Notes: generated by a model not told the origin, from the letters alone. Positions 51,909-61,740 are shown, counted from the first letter of the stretch. The stretch is 64,000 bases of DNA from CAYJAY01 sp964370715 (GCA_964370715.1 CAYJKJ010000001.1:124001-188000), one strand, 5' to 3'. Made by a program: numbers and translations.

Positions 51909-53246
51909 ATGCTAGATGTTGCGGTTATCGGTGCTAGAATAGTTGACCCCGAAAGCAATACCGACGAGATATTAAACATCGGTATAAAAAACGGAATAAT
52001 CAGCTGTATAACAGAAAACTCGATCGATGCAAAACGGTATATAGATGCGGAAAATTTCGTTGCAACCCCCGCTTTTATCGATATACATACCCATGAAGAT
52101 GTTTTGATAGAGAACAACAGCAGGCTTGTTTTCCCAAAACACACCGCTACTGCGGCGGCAAAAGGCGGAAACGCCCTTATTGTAACAGGAAACTGCGGAA
52201 TGAGCAATTTCCCTATTAAAGATTATTTATCAGCTTTAAAGCAACAAAACTTACCGATTGATTGTTTAACTCTTGTAGGAAACGTGGCTCTTCGGGGCGT
52301 TTTAGGGCTTTCAAATTACGATACAGCGGATGATAACCAGATAAACAAATTGGCAAAACTTGCGCAAACCGCCCTTGATGATGGGGCTGTTGGGATCTCT
52401 GCCGGTTTGCAGTATGCGCCCGGAACATCGACAAAAGAATTTATGGAACTTTGCAAGATAGCGGGCGACAACAACAAGTTTATGTCGGTTCACATGAGAT
52501 ACGACTATCCCGAAAAAGCTATTGAAACGGTTGAAGAGATGGTGTATGCGGCGAAAAAAACTGGTTGCCCAATACATATTTCACATATCAGCGCCAACGT
52601 CTACGGAAACGACAACATCGACAAGGCGGAGCAACTTATAAAAAAATCCGGCTGTGACATAACCGCCGATGTCTACCCATACAACGCATGGGCTACAACG
52701 ATTAAATCAGCCGTCTTTGACGATGGTTTTGAAAACTTCAATTTCACGGCAAACGACCTCGAGATTTTAACGGGACCTATGGTAAAACAGTTTTGTAACG
52801 ATAAGCTTTTTGAGCAACTTAGAAACGCTCCGCAAGATGTCTCGGTAGCTTGCCACAACGCAGTTCCTATAGAGGATGTCGAAAAAGCGCTTTGTTTGGA
52901 TTTCGCAATGCTAGGTAGCGACGCTGTTCTTAACATGGACGAAAACGGACACTATCAAGGACACCCAAGATCAAGCGGTTCAGCAGTTAAATTTCTTGAA
53001 GAATTTGTATTGCTAAAAAAGCTTATGTCGTTTAGCGAGGGAATTAAAAAACTAACGCTACTTCCGGCAAAACGCCTTAATCTTTCAGACTATGGGCGAA
53101 TTAAAGAGGGTTTGCCTGCTAGGGTTTTATTGCTTAATCTTTCAAAACTTCGAAATTCATCGGAGTTTGGCGAAGATGTTTGCGCTTTACCACCGCAAGG
53201 AATTGAATATCAACTCAACTGCAACGATGTTTTGACATATAAATAA
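51909..53246 (+). CDS. Amidohydrolase, N-acyl-D-amino-acid deacylase-like
   Basis: A 445-residue member of the metal-dependent amidohydrolase superfamily. The first metal motif is FIDIHTHEDVL near residue 58, followed by TGNCGMS (the metal-bridging Cys typical of D-aminoacylases), SAGLQYAPG, His residues in HMRYD and HISHISANV, and GSDAVLN with the catalytic Asp. The D-aminoacylase class hydrolyses N-acyl-D-amino acids or related amides. The N- and C-terminal beta-sandwich parts are present. It follows GGGGGGAT and is the first gene before a transporter and a racemase-like gene. Confidence 0.82.
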   Translation: MLDVAVIGARIVDPESNTDEILNIGIKNGIISCITENSIDAKRYIDAENFVATPAFIDIHTHEDVLIENNSRLVFPKHTATAAAKGGNALIVTGNCGMSNFPIKDYLSALKQQNLPIDCLTLVGNVALRGVLGLSNYDTADDNQINKLAKLAQTALDDGAVGISAGLQYAPGTSTKEFMELCKIAGDNNKFMSVHMRYDYPEKAIETVEEMVYAAKKTGCPIHISHISANVYGNDNIDKAEQLIKKSGCDITADVYPYNAWATTIKSAVFDDGFENFNFTANDLEILTGPMVKQFCNDKLFEQLRNAPQDVSVACHNAVPIEDVEKALCLDFAMLGSDAVLNMDENGHYQGHPRSSGSAVKFLEEFVLLKKLMSFSEGIKKLTLLPAKRLNLSDYGRIKEGLPARVLLLNLSKLRNSSEFGEDVCALPPQGIEYQLNCNDVLTYK

Positions 53247-53291
53247 TAAAAAAAATTAAAGATATTGTATTTAAGAAGGGAAATTTTAAAA

Positions 53292-54479
53292 ATGGGAACT
53301 TTAATTAATCCGGAAAATTCATGGCTCGTATGGATGGCGATTATCATTATCGCCGCTCTTGCGATATTAGGTGAACAAAAAACAAAGCTAGGTGGAAAGA
53401 TAGGCGGTGTTACTATTGCGGTTTTCGGCGCAATGTTGCTAGCTAACATAAACGTTATTCCGTTCGCTTCGCAATCCCCTGTTTATGGGAACATCGGTTC
53501 ATACATTCTTCCCCTTTCAATTGCAATGATGTTGTTTTCTTGCGACACAAAAAAGATCATTAAAGAATCGGGAAAACTGTTTTTAATCTTCCACATCGCC
53601 GCAATTGGCACAATTATCGGCGCAATAATTATGGGCGTTGTCTTTAGCGGAACAGAGGGCATTGATGGTATCGTAGCAATGGAGGTTGGAGCGTTCATCG
53701 GAAGCTCGGCAAACCTTGTGGCGGCGGGCGAAGCGTTTACTTCAGATGCTTCCTACATCGGCGCAATGTCGGTAGCGGCTAACCTTTTAGCAACCACCGT
53801 TATGGTAGTTATGAGCCAAATGAGCGACACAAAATGGGTTCGCAAAAACTATAACCACCCGTATATAGATGCGTTTGAACAAAGTTCAAACAGCGACACC
53901 GGTTCGGTTGCGGAACAATATTGGAAACCCAAAAATATTTCGCTCCTCGGAATAGCGTTGACGTTTGCAACGGCTTTTGCAATATGTGCGGTTTCAAGCG
54001 TTATTTCAAAATGGGTTGTAACGCTAGGTTTACCCAACATTTTGACACAACTTTTCGGTTCAATCTATCTGGTAATAAGCACGATAACACTTCTATTGGT
54101 ATTCTTTTTTCCAAAATTCTTTAGCCGTCTTAGCGGAGCGCAAGAGTTTGGAACTTTCGGTATTATGATATTCCTCGTCTACATCGGCGCTGGCGCTGAT
54201 TTGAAACAACTTGTCGAAGTAGGCCCTACTATCTTTACATCGGTTATCTTTGTTGGTCTTTGCAACATCGTTCTCCTTTGTGTCGTTGCAAAGTTTGCAA
54301 AATGGAACTGGGAAGAGGTTGTCAACGCCGCTTTGGCTTCGATTGGAGGCCCCTCAACCGCCGCCGCAGTATCGATAAACAGAGGTTGGTCGGCGCTTGC
54401 CGTTCCCGGTTTGTTGGTTGGTCTTTGGGGTATCGCTATCGGTAACTACCTAGCAATTATCATCGGGAATATATTCTAG
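53292..54479 (+). CDS. DUF819 family membrane protein (YjcL-like)
   Basis: A 395-residue protein with about eleven helices. Characteristic segments are ILPLSIAMMLFSCDTKKI, EVGAFIGSSANLVAAGEAF, FGTFGIMIFLVYIGAGADL and ASIGGPSTAAAVSINRGW. The two half-repeats ending in small-residue loops resemble sodium-coupled transporter folds. DUF819 proteins are presumed transporters of unknown substrate. The ATG at 53292 follows AGAAGGGA; a TTG nine codons upstream is unsupported. It lies 45 bases after the amidohydrolase, so uptake or export of its product is a sensible guess. Confidence 0.8.
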   Translation: MGTLINPENSWLVWMAIIIIAALAILGEQKTKLGGKIGGVTIAVFGAMLLANINVIPFASQSPVYGNIGSYILPLSIAMMLFSCDTKKIIKESGKLFLIFHIAAIGTIIGAIIMGVVFSGTEGIDGIVAMEVGAFIGSSANLVAAGEAFTSDASYIGAMSVAANLLATTVMVVMSQMSDTKWVRKNYNHPYIDAFEQSSNSDTGSVAEQYWKPKNISLLGIALTFATAFAICAVSSVISKWVVTLGLPNILTQLFGSIYLVISTITLLLVFFFPKFFSRLSGAQEFGTFGIMIFLVYIGAGADLKQLVEVGPTIFTSVIFVGLCNIVLLCVVAKFAKWNWEEVVNAALASIGGPSTAAAVSINRGWSALAVPGLLVGLWGIAIGNYLAIIIGNIF

Positions 54480-54510
54480 TTATCTACAAAACAGAAATAA
54501 TAAAAACAAG

Positions 54511-54532
54511 GGGAGGGTTTCCAAACCCTCCC
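54511..54532 (+). terminator. GC-rich hairpin after DUF819 gene
   Basis: GGGAGGGTT pairs with AACCCTCCC around TCCA. It is followed by GTTTC rather than a full T-run, so some readthrough to the next gene is likely. Confidence 0.6.
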
Positions 54533-54540
54533 GTTTCAAT

Positions 54541-54549
54541 TGTTATAAT
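54541..54549 (+). promoter_or_regulatory. Extended -10 promoter before the DapF-like gene
   Basis: TGTTATAAT fits the TGn-TATAAT extended -10 form; no -35 match is visible. It sits 40 bases before the start codon and directly after the hairpin at 54511-54532, suggesting partial independent expression. Confidence 0.45.
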
Positions 54550-54588
54550 AGAACAACAACGTAATAGTTAATATAAGGAATTTAAAAA

Positions 54589-55416
54589 ATGATTTTAGAT
54601 CTAGTTATTGCAAACCCTGCCGGCAATATAACCGGCTTTGTTCTTAATCAAGATATCAGCAAGCGAGATTATGTCAAGATTTCGGAAAAAATAATGTCGC
54701 TCGAAGATTTGAATGTTGAACAGGTTGGGTTTATAAACACCTGCCCCAAAACAAAAACACTACGTATGGACATGATGGGTGGGGAGTTTTGCGGAAACGC
54801 AACAAGAAGCTTTGGTCTATATCTTGCTAAAAAACACTTTGTTTGCAACAAACAAAGTGTTTGCAACAAACAAGATGTTTGCTGCAAAGGATTCCTAGAT
54901 GTTGCGGTCAGCGGAATAAGCGAAGGCTTAGTTGTTGAATATGATCTTAAAAACAATTATTGCCGAACATCTATGCCGTTGCCGACAGCTATTGACCAAA
55001 TTTCAATCGACGGTGTCGAGTTTCCCGTTGTCGTTTTCGAAGGGATAGTCCACGCAATAGCGGTTGACATAACCGTAAACAGGGAGCTTTTTAACAAGAT
55101 TAAAACCGCTTTGGTTGCAAAATACAATCCCGATGCCGTTGGAGTCATGTTCCTTGACAACGAAAAGCTTTTTATCAACCCTGTGGTTTTTGTTAAAGAA
55201 ACAAACACAACGGTAGACGAAGGCAGTTGCGGTTCGGGCAGCGTTGCGACGGCTATTTACTTAGCGCAAAACAAACCCGATGGAACATACAAAATGGAGT
55301 TAGCTCAACCGGGAGGAACTATTGAAGTTGTTGTCGAGATGCAAAACAACAAGTTTATGAGCGCCACAATGGGCGGAGAAGTTGAGATTTTTGAACCGAT
55401 AAAAATCTCTATTTGA
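54589..55416 (+). CDS. Diaminopimelate-epimerase-like amino-acid racemase
   Basis: A 275-residue protein with the DapF fold. The two catalytic Cys are in MMGGEFCGNATRSFG and DEGSCGSGSVATAI; the N-terminal half begins ANPAGNITGF. Such proteins include diaminopimelate epimerase, histidine racemase (CntK) and other cofactor-free racemases. Wording differs from true DapF, and its neighbours are a D-aminoacylase-like enzyme and a transporter, so a different amino acid is likely (inference). Residues near 84-103 hold an unusual Cys-rich tandem insert (VCNKQ repeated). The ATG follows AAGGAA. Confidence 0.78.
   Translation: MILDLVIANPAGNITGFVLNQDISKRDYVKISEKIMSLEDLNVEQVGFINTCPKTKTLRMDMMGGEFCGNATRSFGLYLAKKHFVCNKQSVCNKQDVCCKGFLDVAVSGISEGLVVEYDLKNNYCRTSMPLPTAIDQISIDGVEFPVVVFEGIVHAIAVDITVNRELFNKIKTALVAKYNPDAVGVMFLDNEKLFINPVVFVKETNTTVDEGSCGSGSVATAIYLAQNKPDGTYKMELAQPGGTIEVVVEMQNNKFMSATMGGEVEIFEPIKISI
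54835..54859 (+). repeat. Palindrome and tandem repeat inside the racemase gene
   Basis: CACTTTGTTTG (54835-54845) and CAAACAAAGTG (54849-54859) are perfect reverse complements around CAA. TTTGCAACAAACAA then repeats at 54860-54873. The stretch stays in frame and encodes the tandem VCNKQ units. Confidence 0.75.
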
Positions 55417-55426
55417 GGTGTTTGAC

Positions 55427-55667
55427 ATGAAAAAGAAACAATTAGATCCTAAAATCGTAGGTAAAGTATTAACCGATTATCGGAACGAAAAAGGAATAAC
55501 ACAAGAAGTTTTAAGCGGTCTATCCGATATAGGGCGAAGCCATTTAAGTGCGATAGAAAAAGGAGAGCGAAACCAACACTCTAAACGCTTTATAAGATAA
55601 GCCTTGGGCAAAAATTTCTTTAAGCGATATTGTTTTAACAATTGAACAAAAGATGAAAAAACTGTAG
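55427..55667 (+). pseudogene. Broken XRE-family helix-turn-helix regulator
   Basis: An ATG after GAGGTG starts MKKKQLDPKIVGKVLTDYR and runs through a good XRE core (GITQEVLSGLSDIGRSHLSAIEKGERN). The frame then fails: the expected PTL-TLYKIS appears one frame over with a stop in it, ALGK in another frame, and ISLSDIVLTIEQKMKKL in a further frame ending in TAG at 55665-55667. This calls for at least two indels, most in short A runs, so the gene is decayed rather than naturally short. It starts 10 bases after the racemase gene and may once have regulated it. Confidence 0.8.
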
Positions 55668-55708
55668 CGTTGTCAACGATAGTCGGCACTTTTTTAAAAA
55701 AACAAATC

Positions 55709-55763
55709 AAAAAATCCCTCTCAAACTACAAGCCATCGGCAAGTAGTATGATGGGGGATTTTT
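55709..55763. terminator. Bidirectional terminator between xre remnant and gltD
   Basis: AAAAAATCCC (55709-55718) pairs with GGGGATTTTT (55754-55763), with an inner ACTAC/GTAGT pair. A and T runs on both ends suit convergent transcripts. Confidence 0.75.
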
Positions 55764-55784
55764 CGATGCAAATATAATTCCTAG

Positions 55785-57218
55785 TCAGCAGCCGGTCAAA
55801 AATTTGTCTACTTGTTCGGCGCATTTAATGCCGTCTGATATCGCCCAAACTACTAAAGACTGCCCTCTCTTCATGTCTCCGCAAGCAAACACGTTTGCTT
55901 TATCAGTTTGATAGCTCAAATCCTTTTTGGTTGGAATTTTTGTTTTGCCGGCTATATAATCCTCAAACCCAATAAATCCGGCGGCTATTAAAAGCAGATC
56001 GGCTTTTATTGTTTTTTCGCTGTTTTCTTTTTCGCAAAGTTTTCCGTCTTTAAACTCCACGCCCACCGTTAATACAGAGGAAATGACCCCCTCTTTTTGG
56101 TATATCTCTTTAATAGTGGTTTGGAATATTCGAGGATCGTTTCCAAAAACTTCAGTAGCCTCCTGTTGCCCATAATCGGTGTTCAAAACTTTGGGCCATT
56201 CGGGCCATGGATTGGAAACCGTTCTGTCACACGGCGGTTTTGGCATCATCTCTATTTGTGTAACCGAGTTTGCGCCGTGTCTAATACAGGTTCCAACGCA
56301 ATCGTTGCCGGTGTCTCCGCCGCCCAAAATTATAACATCCTTCCCTTTTGCGCTGATATATCCATCTTGAGAAAGGTTGTTGTTTAAAAACGCCTTTGTC
56401 GTTTGGGTTAAAAAATCCACTGCAAAATAAACGCCATCTGCGTTTCTACCATTTACCGATATATCTCGAGGATTCTTTGCTCCGCAACACAAAACGACAG
56501 CATCAAACTCCTGTTGCAACGTTTCTAGTTTAAGGTTTTTTCCAACATCTTTTCCTGTTTCAAATATAACCCCCTCTTGTTTCATAAGCTCGACACGACG
56601 AGATACAACCGATTTGTCAAGCTTCATGTTGGGTATACCATACATCAAAAGCCCGCCAATTCTATCCTCTCGTTCAAACACCGTCACCGAATGCCCTCGT
56701 TTATTAAGCTTTTCCGCAACCGCAAGCCCCGAAGGCCCAGACCCTACGACAGCTATTGTTTTATCGCTTCTAACTTTTGGCGGTAAAGGGTTAATATACC
56801 CTCTTTCAAACCCCGTTTCGATCAAAAACAATTCGTTGTCATGCACCGTCACTGCCTCGCCGTCAAGCCCGTTTATGCAAGCTTTTTCGCAAAGAGCAGG
56901 GCATACTCTGCCGGTGAATTCGGGAAAACAATTTGTCTTTAAAAGACGTGCTAAACCATGCGAGAAATTGCCTTTGTATATCTCGTCGTTCCATTCCGGA
57001 ATAAGGTTATGTAGCGGGCATCCCGTAACCATGCCTGAAAGTTCAAGCGCACTTGAACAAAACGGAACTCCGCAGTTCATACACCTAGCGGCTTGGTTTT
57101 GTCGTTCGTTTTGATCGTTTATATCATAGAATTCATTATAATTTTTAATCCTTAATTTAACAGGAATTTTTCCGTTTGCTTTTCTGTTAAACTCGAGAAA
57201 ACCGGTTATCTTTCCCAT
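55785..57218 (-). CDS. gltD: Glutamate synthase small subunit GltD
   Basis: A 477-residue flavoprotein that passes electrons from NADPH to GltB. The N-terminal Cys clusters for two [4Fe-4S] centres lie in CMNCGVPFC, GCPLHNLIPEWND, NCFPEFTGRVCPALCEKAC. The FAD site is VVGSGPSGLAVAE near residue 160, and the NADPH site ILGGGDTGNDCVGTC follows. The C-terminal FACGDMKRGQSLVVWAI closes the FAD pocket. It starts after TAGGAGG, 16 bases from gltB on the same strand. Confidence 0.96.
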   Translation of the reverse strand: MGKITGFLEFNRKANGKIPVKLRIKNYNEFYDINDQNERQNQAARCMNCGVPFCSSALELSGMVTGCPLHNLIPEWNDEIYKGNFSHGLARLLKTNCFPEFTGRVCPALCEKACINGLDGEAVTVHDNELFLIETGFERGYINPLPPKVRSDKTIAVVGSGPSGLAVAEKLNKRGHSVTVFEREDRIGGLLMYGIPNMKLDKSVVSRRVELMKQEGVIFETGKDVGKNLKLETLQQEFDAVVLCCGAKNPRDISVNGRNADGVYFAVDFLTQTTKAFLNNNLSQDGYISAKGKDVIILGGGDTGNDCVGTCIRHGANSVTQIEMMPKPPCDRTVSNPWPEWPKVLNTDYGQQEATEVFGNDPRIFQTTIKEIYQKEGVISSVLTVGVEFKDGKLCEKENSEKTIKADLLLIAAGFIGFEDYIAGKTKIPTKKDLSYQTDKANVFACGDMKRGQSLVVWAISDGIKCAEQVDKFLTGC

Positions 57219-57234
57219 AAGTTACCTCCTATTG

Positions 57235-60200
57235 TTATTTAAGCTGCGACATAAAAGCCTGCATCTCTGCTTGTTGCCTTGAAAAACCTTTTTGTTCAAA
57301 TTCACTTATAGCTACTATCATTTTTTGATAATCATTTGGAACTATCTTTTTGAAATCACAAATCATGTTTTCAAAATTTTGTAACACAAACTCTGCATAC
57401 GGTGACCCTGTTTCGATAAAATGTCGTTCAATAAGTTCTTTTAATTCGTCTATATCGTGTTGGTTTTCAACCTCGGTCATCGTGACAAACTCTTTGTTAA
57501 GTTTAAGGTATAGTTCATGTTTTAAATCAAGAACATACGCTATGCCACCGCTCATTCCGGCGGCAAAGTTTTTGCCAACCTCGCCGAGAACGACAGCTTT
57601 TCCGCCTGTCATATATTCAAGGCCATGATCTCCGCAACCCTCAACCACCGCAACAGCTCCCGAGTTTCGAACCATAAATCGCTCGCCCGCAATTCCGTTT
57701 ATGAAGCTTTCACCCGACGTTGCGCCGTAGAAAGCAACATTTCCGATGATGATATTTTGTTCCGGTTTAAACACGCTTTGTTTGGGCGGTTTAACAACTA
57801 TCTTTCCGCCCGAAAGCCCTTTGCCGAGATAGTCGTTTGCATCTCCCGAAAGCCTTAACGTTAGTCCTTTTGGAATAAACGCCCCAAACGATTGCCCAAC
57901 ACCACCAACGCAGTTGACTGTGTAGGTGTCGGGTTCGAGAGAATTTTGGAATTTTTCCGTTATAACAGAGCCTAGAATTGTTCCAACCGTTCGGTCGGTG
58001 CTTGAAATTGTTATCTCCTCAGTATGCTTAACGTTTTTGTTAATTGCATCTTTGAATTTTTTCAACAACACTCTTTCATCGACCGTTTCATTCAGTTTAA
58101 AATCAAATTCCTTTGATTTATCGAACGTTTTGTCTTGGTTGTTTGCATACTGTGTCGAGATAATTTTGCTCATATCCAAAAGCTCGGCACGCTTGGTCGT
58201 TTTTGTGTCACGAACCTTTAAAAGATCAGTTCTTCCTGTTAATTCGTCGAGCGTGCGAACCCCAAGCTTTGCCATTATCTCACGAAGTTCCCTCGCAATA
58301 AACGTCATAAAATTGATAACATATTCCGGTTTTCCTCTAAACCTTTTGCGAAGCTCTTCATTTTGAGTTGCAACTCCAACGGGGCAGGTGTCAAGGTTGC
58401 ACACCCTCATCATCATGCACCCCATCGTTACAAGCGGAGCGGTTGCAAAGCCGAATTCCTCTGCGCCCAAAATGGCGGCGATAGCAACATCACGACCGCT
58501 CATCAGTTTTCCATCAGTCTCGAGAATAACGTTTTGTCTAAGCCCGTTTTGTATAAGCGTTTGATGTGCTTCCGCAAGCCCTAGCTCCCACGGCAGCCCG
58601 GCATCAAGTATCGAGCTAGTTGGCGCAGCTCCCGTTCCGCCGTCATATCCCGAAACAAGAATAACCGAAGCGCCCGCCTTTGCAACCCCTGCCGCTATCG
58701 TTCCAACGCCCGATACCGACACAAGTTTAACCGAAATTCTCGCTTTTCGATTGGCGTTTTTAAGGTCATATATCAGTTGCGCCAAATCCTCAATTGAATA
58801 TATATCGTGGTGTGGCGGCGGAGATATGAGGGTAACGCCGGGGGTCGAATGCCTTGTTTTTGCAATCCAAGGATAGACCTTTTGACCCGGAAGGTGTCCT
58901 CCTTCGCCTGGTTTTGCGCCCTGAGCCATCTTAATTTGAATTTCTTTTGCGCTTAAAAGATATCTGCTCGTCACGCCAAACCGCCCCGAAGCAACCTGTT
59001 TTATTGCGCTGTTTTTGTCGGTGTTGTGGCGTTTTGGGTCTTCCCCGCCCTCGCCGGAATTAGATTTCCCCCCGAGTTTGTTCATCGCAATAGCCATGCA
59101 TTCATGCGCTTCTTTTGATATCGAACCGTAAGACATTGCGCCGGTTTTAAACCTTTTAACGATCTCGCTTTCGGGTTCAACCTCTTCAAGCGGAATTTCG
59201 TTTTTAAAATTAAACTCTAAGAGACCTCTTAATGTATGTGGTTTGTTTTGGTCGTCAACAAAAGCGGTGTATTCTTTAAACCGCTTATAATCGCCGTTTC
59301 TCGTTGCCTGTTGAAGCGCTATGATAGTTTGCGGATTATAGAGATGGTCTTCTTTGTCGTCGCCGTTAACAAGCTTTGTGTAACCTGCGCTGTCGAGCAT
59401 AGGGTCGACACCAAGGTCGAGAGGGTCGAACCCTTTTGAATGCCTAAACTCTACCCCTTCCGAAATCTCTTCAAGCCCAATTCCCTCAACACGGCTAACG
59501 GTATTGGTGAAATATTTATCTACAACTTTTTTGTTAATGCCAACCGCTTCGAAAATCTGCGCCGATTGATACGATTGGATAACCGATATCCCCATCTTCG
59601 CCGACACTTTAACGATGCCATGGATAACTGCGCTGTTGTAGTCATCGATAGCGGTGTATAGATCTTTATCAAGCATCTTTTTGTCGATGAGTTCTTCGAT
59701 GCATTCATGCGCAAGATATGGGTGGATAGCCCTTGCGCCATATCCGAGAAGCGTCGAAAACTGATGAACATCTCTCGGTTCTGCGCTTTCGAGAATAATC
59801 GATATCGCCGTTCTTTTTTTGGTCTTGATTAGATATTGCTCGATGGCGGAAACCGCAAGAAGCGATGGTATTGCCACATGGTTTTGGTCTACCCCTCTGT
59901 CGGTAAGGATTATGATGTTTGCACCGTTTTTATATGCCTTGTCACATTTAACAAAAAGCTGTTCGAGAGCCGCTTCGAGTGATGTGTTTTTATAATATAA
60001 TAGGTCAACCTTTTTAACGCAAAAACCTTTTTTGTCGATAGCGGCTATCTTTGCAAGGTCGGTTGCGGTTAAAATTGGATTTTGAACCTCTAAAACACAG
60101 CAGTTTTCGGGGCTGTCTTTTAGCAAGTTTCCGTCTGAACCAATATAAACGGTGGTGTCGGTCACAACCTCTTCACGCAAGCTGTCGATAGGTGGGTTTG

Positions 60201-61740
60201 TAACCTGTGCAAAAAGCTGTTTGAAATATCTAAATAGCGGTTGGTGTTTGTCAGAAAGCACCGCTAGCGGAATATCTGTGCCCATCGATGAAGTAGGTTC
60301 TATTCCGTTTTGCGCCATCGGCAGAATGACGTTTTTAACATCTTCATATGAATATCCAAAAGCTTTATAAAGTTTATCTCGATATTGTTGTTGGAATTTT
60401 TCAATCTTTTTGTTGGGTATTTGAAGTTGTTTTAGTTTAACTAAATTTCGGTCTAACCATTCCCCATATGGTTTTTTGTTTGCATAATAATTTTTGCATT
60501 GGTCATCGCTTATAACCTTTTTGTTAACGGTGTCAACAAGCAACATCTTGCCCGGAAGAAGCCTTGATTTTGTCACAATCTTTGAAGGATCGATATCCAA
60601 AACCCCAACTTCAGACGACAATATCAACATATTGTCATCGGTTATATAGTATCTTGAGGGGCGAAGCCCGTTGCGGTCGAGAACTGCGCCAAAAATATCC
60701 CCATCCGAAAAAAGAATAGCAGCAGGTCCATCCCAAGGTTCCATCATCGTTGCATAATAATGATAGAAATCTTTTTTATTTCGGCTCATGTAACGGTCGT
60801 TTTTAAACGGTTCGGGAATAGTCATCATAACCGCTAGCGGAAGATCGATGCCGTTCATATATAAAAATTCCAGCGTGTTGTCAAGCATTGCGCTGTCGGA
60901 GCCTTCTCCGTTTATAACCGGCATAATCTTGTCGATATCATCGCCAAATATCTCGGAACTCATCGTTTCCTCACGAGCAAGCATCCTGTCGGCGTTTCCT
61001 CTAATGGTGTTAATCTCGCCGTTGTGCAGTATCATGCGGTTGGGGTGGCTTCTCTCCCAACTGGGGTTTGTGTTGGTGGAAAAGCGAGAGTGTACCATTG
61101 CGATGGCGCTTTTGTAGTTTTGGTCTTTTAAATCGAGGTAGAACTCCCGAAGTTGACCCACCAAAAACATACCCTTATACACTATCGTTCGGCAAGAAAG
61201 GCTAGCAACATAGCTTTCTTTCGAGCTGTGTTCAAACTCTCTGCGAACTACATATAGTTTTCGGTCGAAATCTATATCCGTCGTTATATAGTTTGGGCGT
61301 TTTATAAAACATTGTTCGATAAACGGCATATTATCAAGAGCTTTTTTCCCCAAAATATCGGGGACGGTCGAAACTTTTCGCCAACCTAAAACCTCGACCC
61401 CGCTTTTTTCTGCAATAATCTCGAACAACTTTTTTGTTTGGCTACGTTTAATCTTTTCGCTCGGCAAAAACATCATCCCAATAGCATACTGTTTTTGTTC
61501 CGGCAACTCGAACCCCAGGTTTAGTGTTTTGAAAAAACTGTGTGATATTTGAACCAAGATTCCGACACCGTCGCCAACTTCGCCCAACGCATCCTTTCCG
61601 GCTCTATGTTCAAGCTTTTCAACTATTTCAAGCGCATTCGAAACGGTTTTGTGTGTCTTTTTTCCGTCTATTGAAACGACCGCTCCAATCCCACAAGCAT
61701 CATGCTCAAACCTTTTATCATAAAGCGATTTTTTTTGCAT
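57235..61740 (-). CDS. gltB: Glutamate synthase large subunit GltB
   Basis: A 1501-residue enzyme that converts glutamine plus 2-oxoglutarate to two glutamates. The start is the ATG at 61738-61740, after GGAGGT. The short leader ends before Cys16 in FEHDACGIGAVV, the expected N-terminal nucleophile after processing. Central and FMN domains follow, with GGKSNSGEGGEDPKRH, AQGAKPGEGGHLPG, SGYDGGTGAAPTSS and the [3Fe-4S] Cys set in MGCMMMRVCNLDTCPVG. The C-terminal beta-helix has GGVGQSFGAF and GEVGKNFAAGMSGG. The frame stays open 31 codons upstream, but this is leader sequence. Confidence 0.97.
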   Translation of the reverse strand: MQKKSLYDKRFEHDACGIGAVVSIDGKKTHKTVSNALEIVEKLEHRAGKDALGEVGDGVGILVQISHSFFKTLNLGFELPEQKQYAIGMMFLPSEKIKRSQTKKLFEIIAEKSGVEVLGWRKVSTVPDILGKKALDNMPFIEQCFIKRPNYITTDIDFDRKLYVVRREFEHSSKESYVASLSCRTIVYKGMFLVGQLREFYLDLKDQNYKSAIAMVHSRFSTNTNPSWERSHPNRMILHNGEINTIRGNADRMLAREETMSSEIFGDDIDKIMPVINGEGSDSAMLDNTLEFLYMNGIDLPLAVMMTIPEPFKNDRYMSRNKKDFYHYYATMMEPWDGPAAILFSDGDIFGAVLDRNGLRPSRYYITDDNMLILSSEVGVLDIDPSKIVTKSRLLPGKMLLVDTVNKKVISDDQCKNYYANKKPYGEWLDRNLVKLKQLQIPNKKIEKFQQQYRDKLYKAFGYSYEDVKNVILPMAQNGIEPTSSMGTDIPLAVLSDKHQPLFRYFKQLFAQVTNPPIDSLREEVVTDTTVYIGSDGNLLKDSPENCCVLEVQNPILTATDLAKIAAIDKKGFCVKKVDLLYYKNTSLEAALEQLFVKCDKAYKNGANIIILTDRGVDQNHVAIPSLLAVSAIEQYLIKTKKRTAISIILESAEPRDVHQFSTLLGYGARAIHPYLAHECIEELIDKKMLDKDLYTAIDDYNSAVIHGIVKVSAKMGISVIQSYQSAQIFEAVGINKKVVDKYFTNTVSRVEGIGLEEISEGVEFRHSKGFDPLDLGVDPMLDSAGYTKLVNGDDKEDHLYNPQTIIALQQATRNGDYKRFKEYTAFVDDQNKPHTLRGLLEFNFKNEIPLEEVEPESEIVKRFKTGAMSYGSISKEAHECMAIAMNKLGGKSNSGEGGEDPKRHNTDKNSAIKQVASGRFGVTSRYLLSAKEIQIKMAQGAKPGEGGHLPGQKVYPWIAKTRHSTPGVTLISPPPHHDIYSIEDLAQLIYDLKNANRKARISVKLVSVSGVGTIAAGVAKAGASVILVSGYDGGTGAAPTSSILDAGLPWELGLAEAHQTLIQNGLRQNVILETDGKLMSGRDVAIAAILGAEEFGFATAPLVTMGCMMMRVCNLDTCPVGVATQNEELRKRFRGKPEYVINFMTFIARELREIMAKLGVRTLDELTGRTDLLKVRDTKTTKRAELLDMSKIISTQYANNQDKTFDKSKEFDFKLNETVDERVLLKKFKDAINKNVKHTEEITISSTDRTVGTILGSVITEKFQNSLEPDTYTVNCVGGVGQSFGAFIPKGLTLRLSGDANDYLGKGLSGGKIVVKPPKQSVFKPEQNIIIGNVAFYGATSGESFINGIAGERFMVRNSGAVAVVEGCGDHGLEYMTGGKAVVLGEVGKNFAAGMSGGIAYVLDLKHELYLKLNKEFVTMTEVENQHDIDELKELIERHFIETGSPYAEFVLQNFENMICDFKKIVPNDYQKMIVAISEFEQKGFSRQQAEMQAFMSQLK

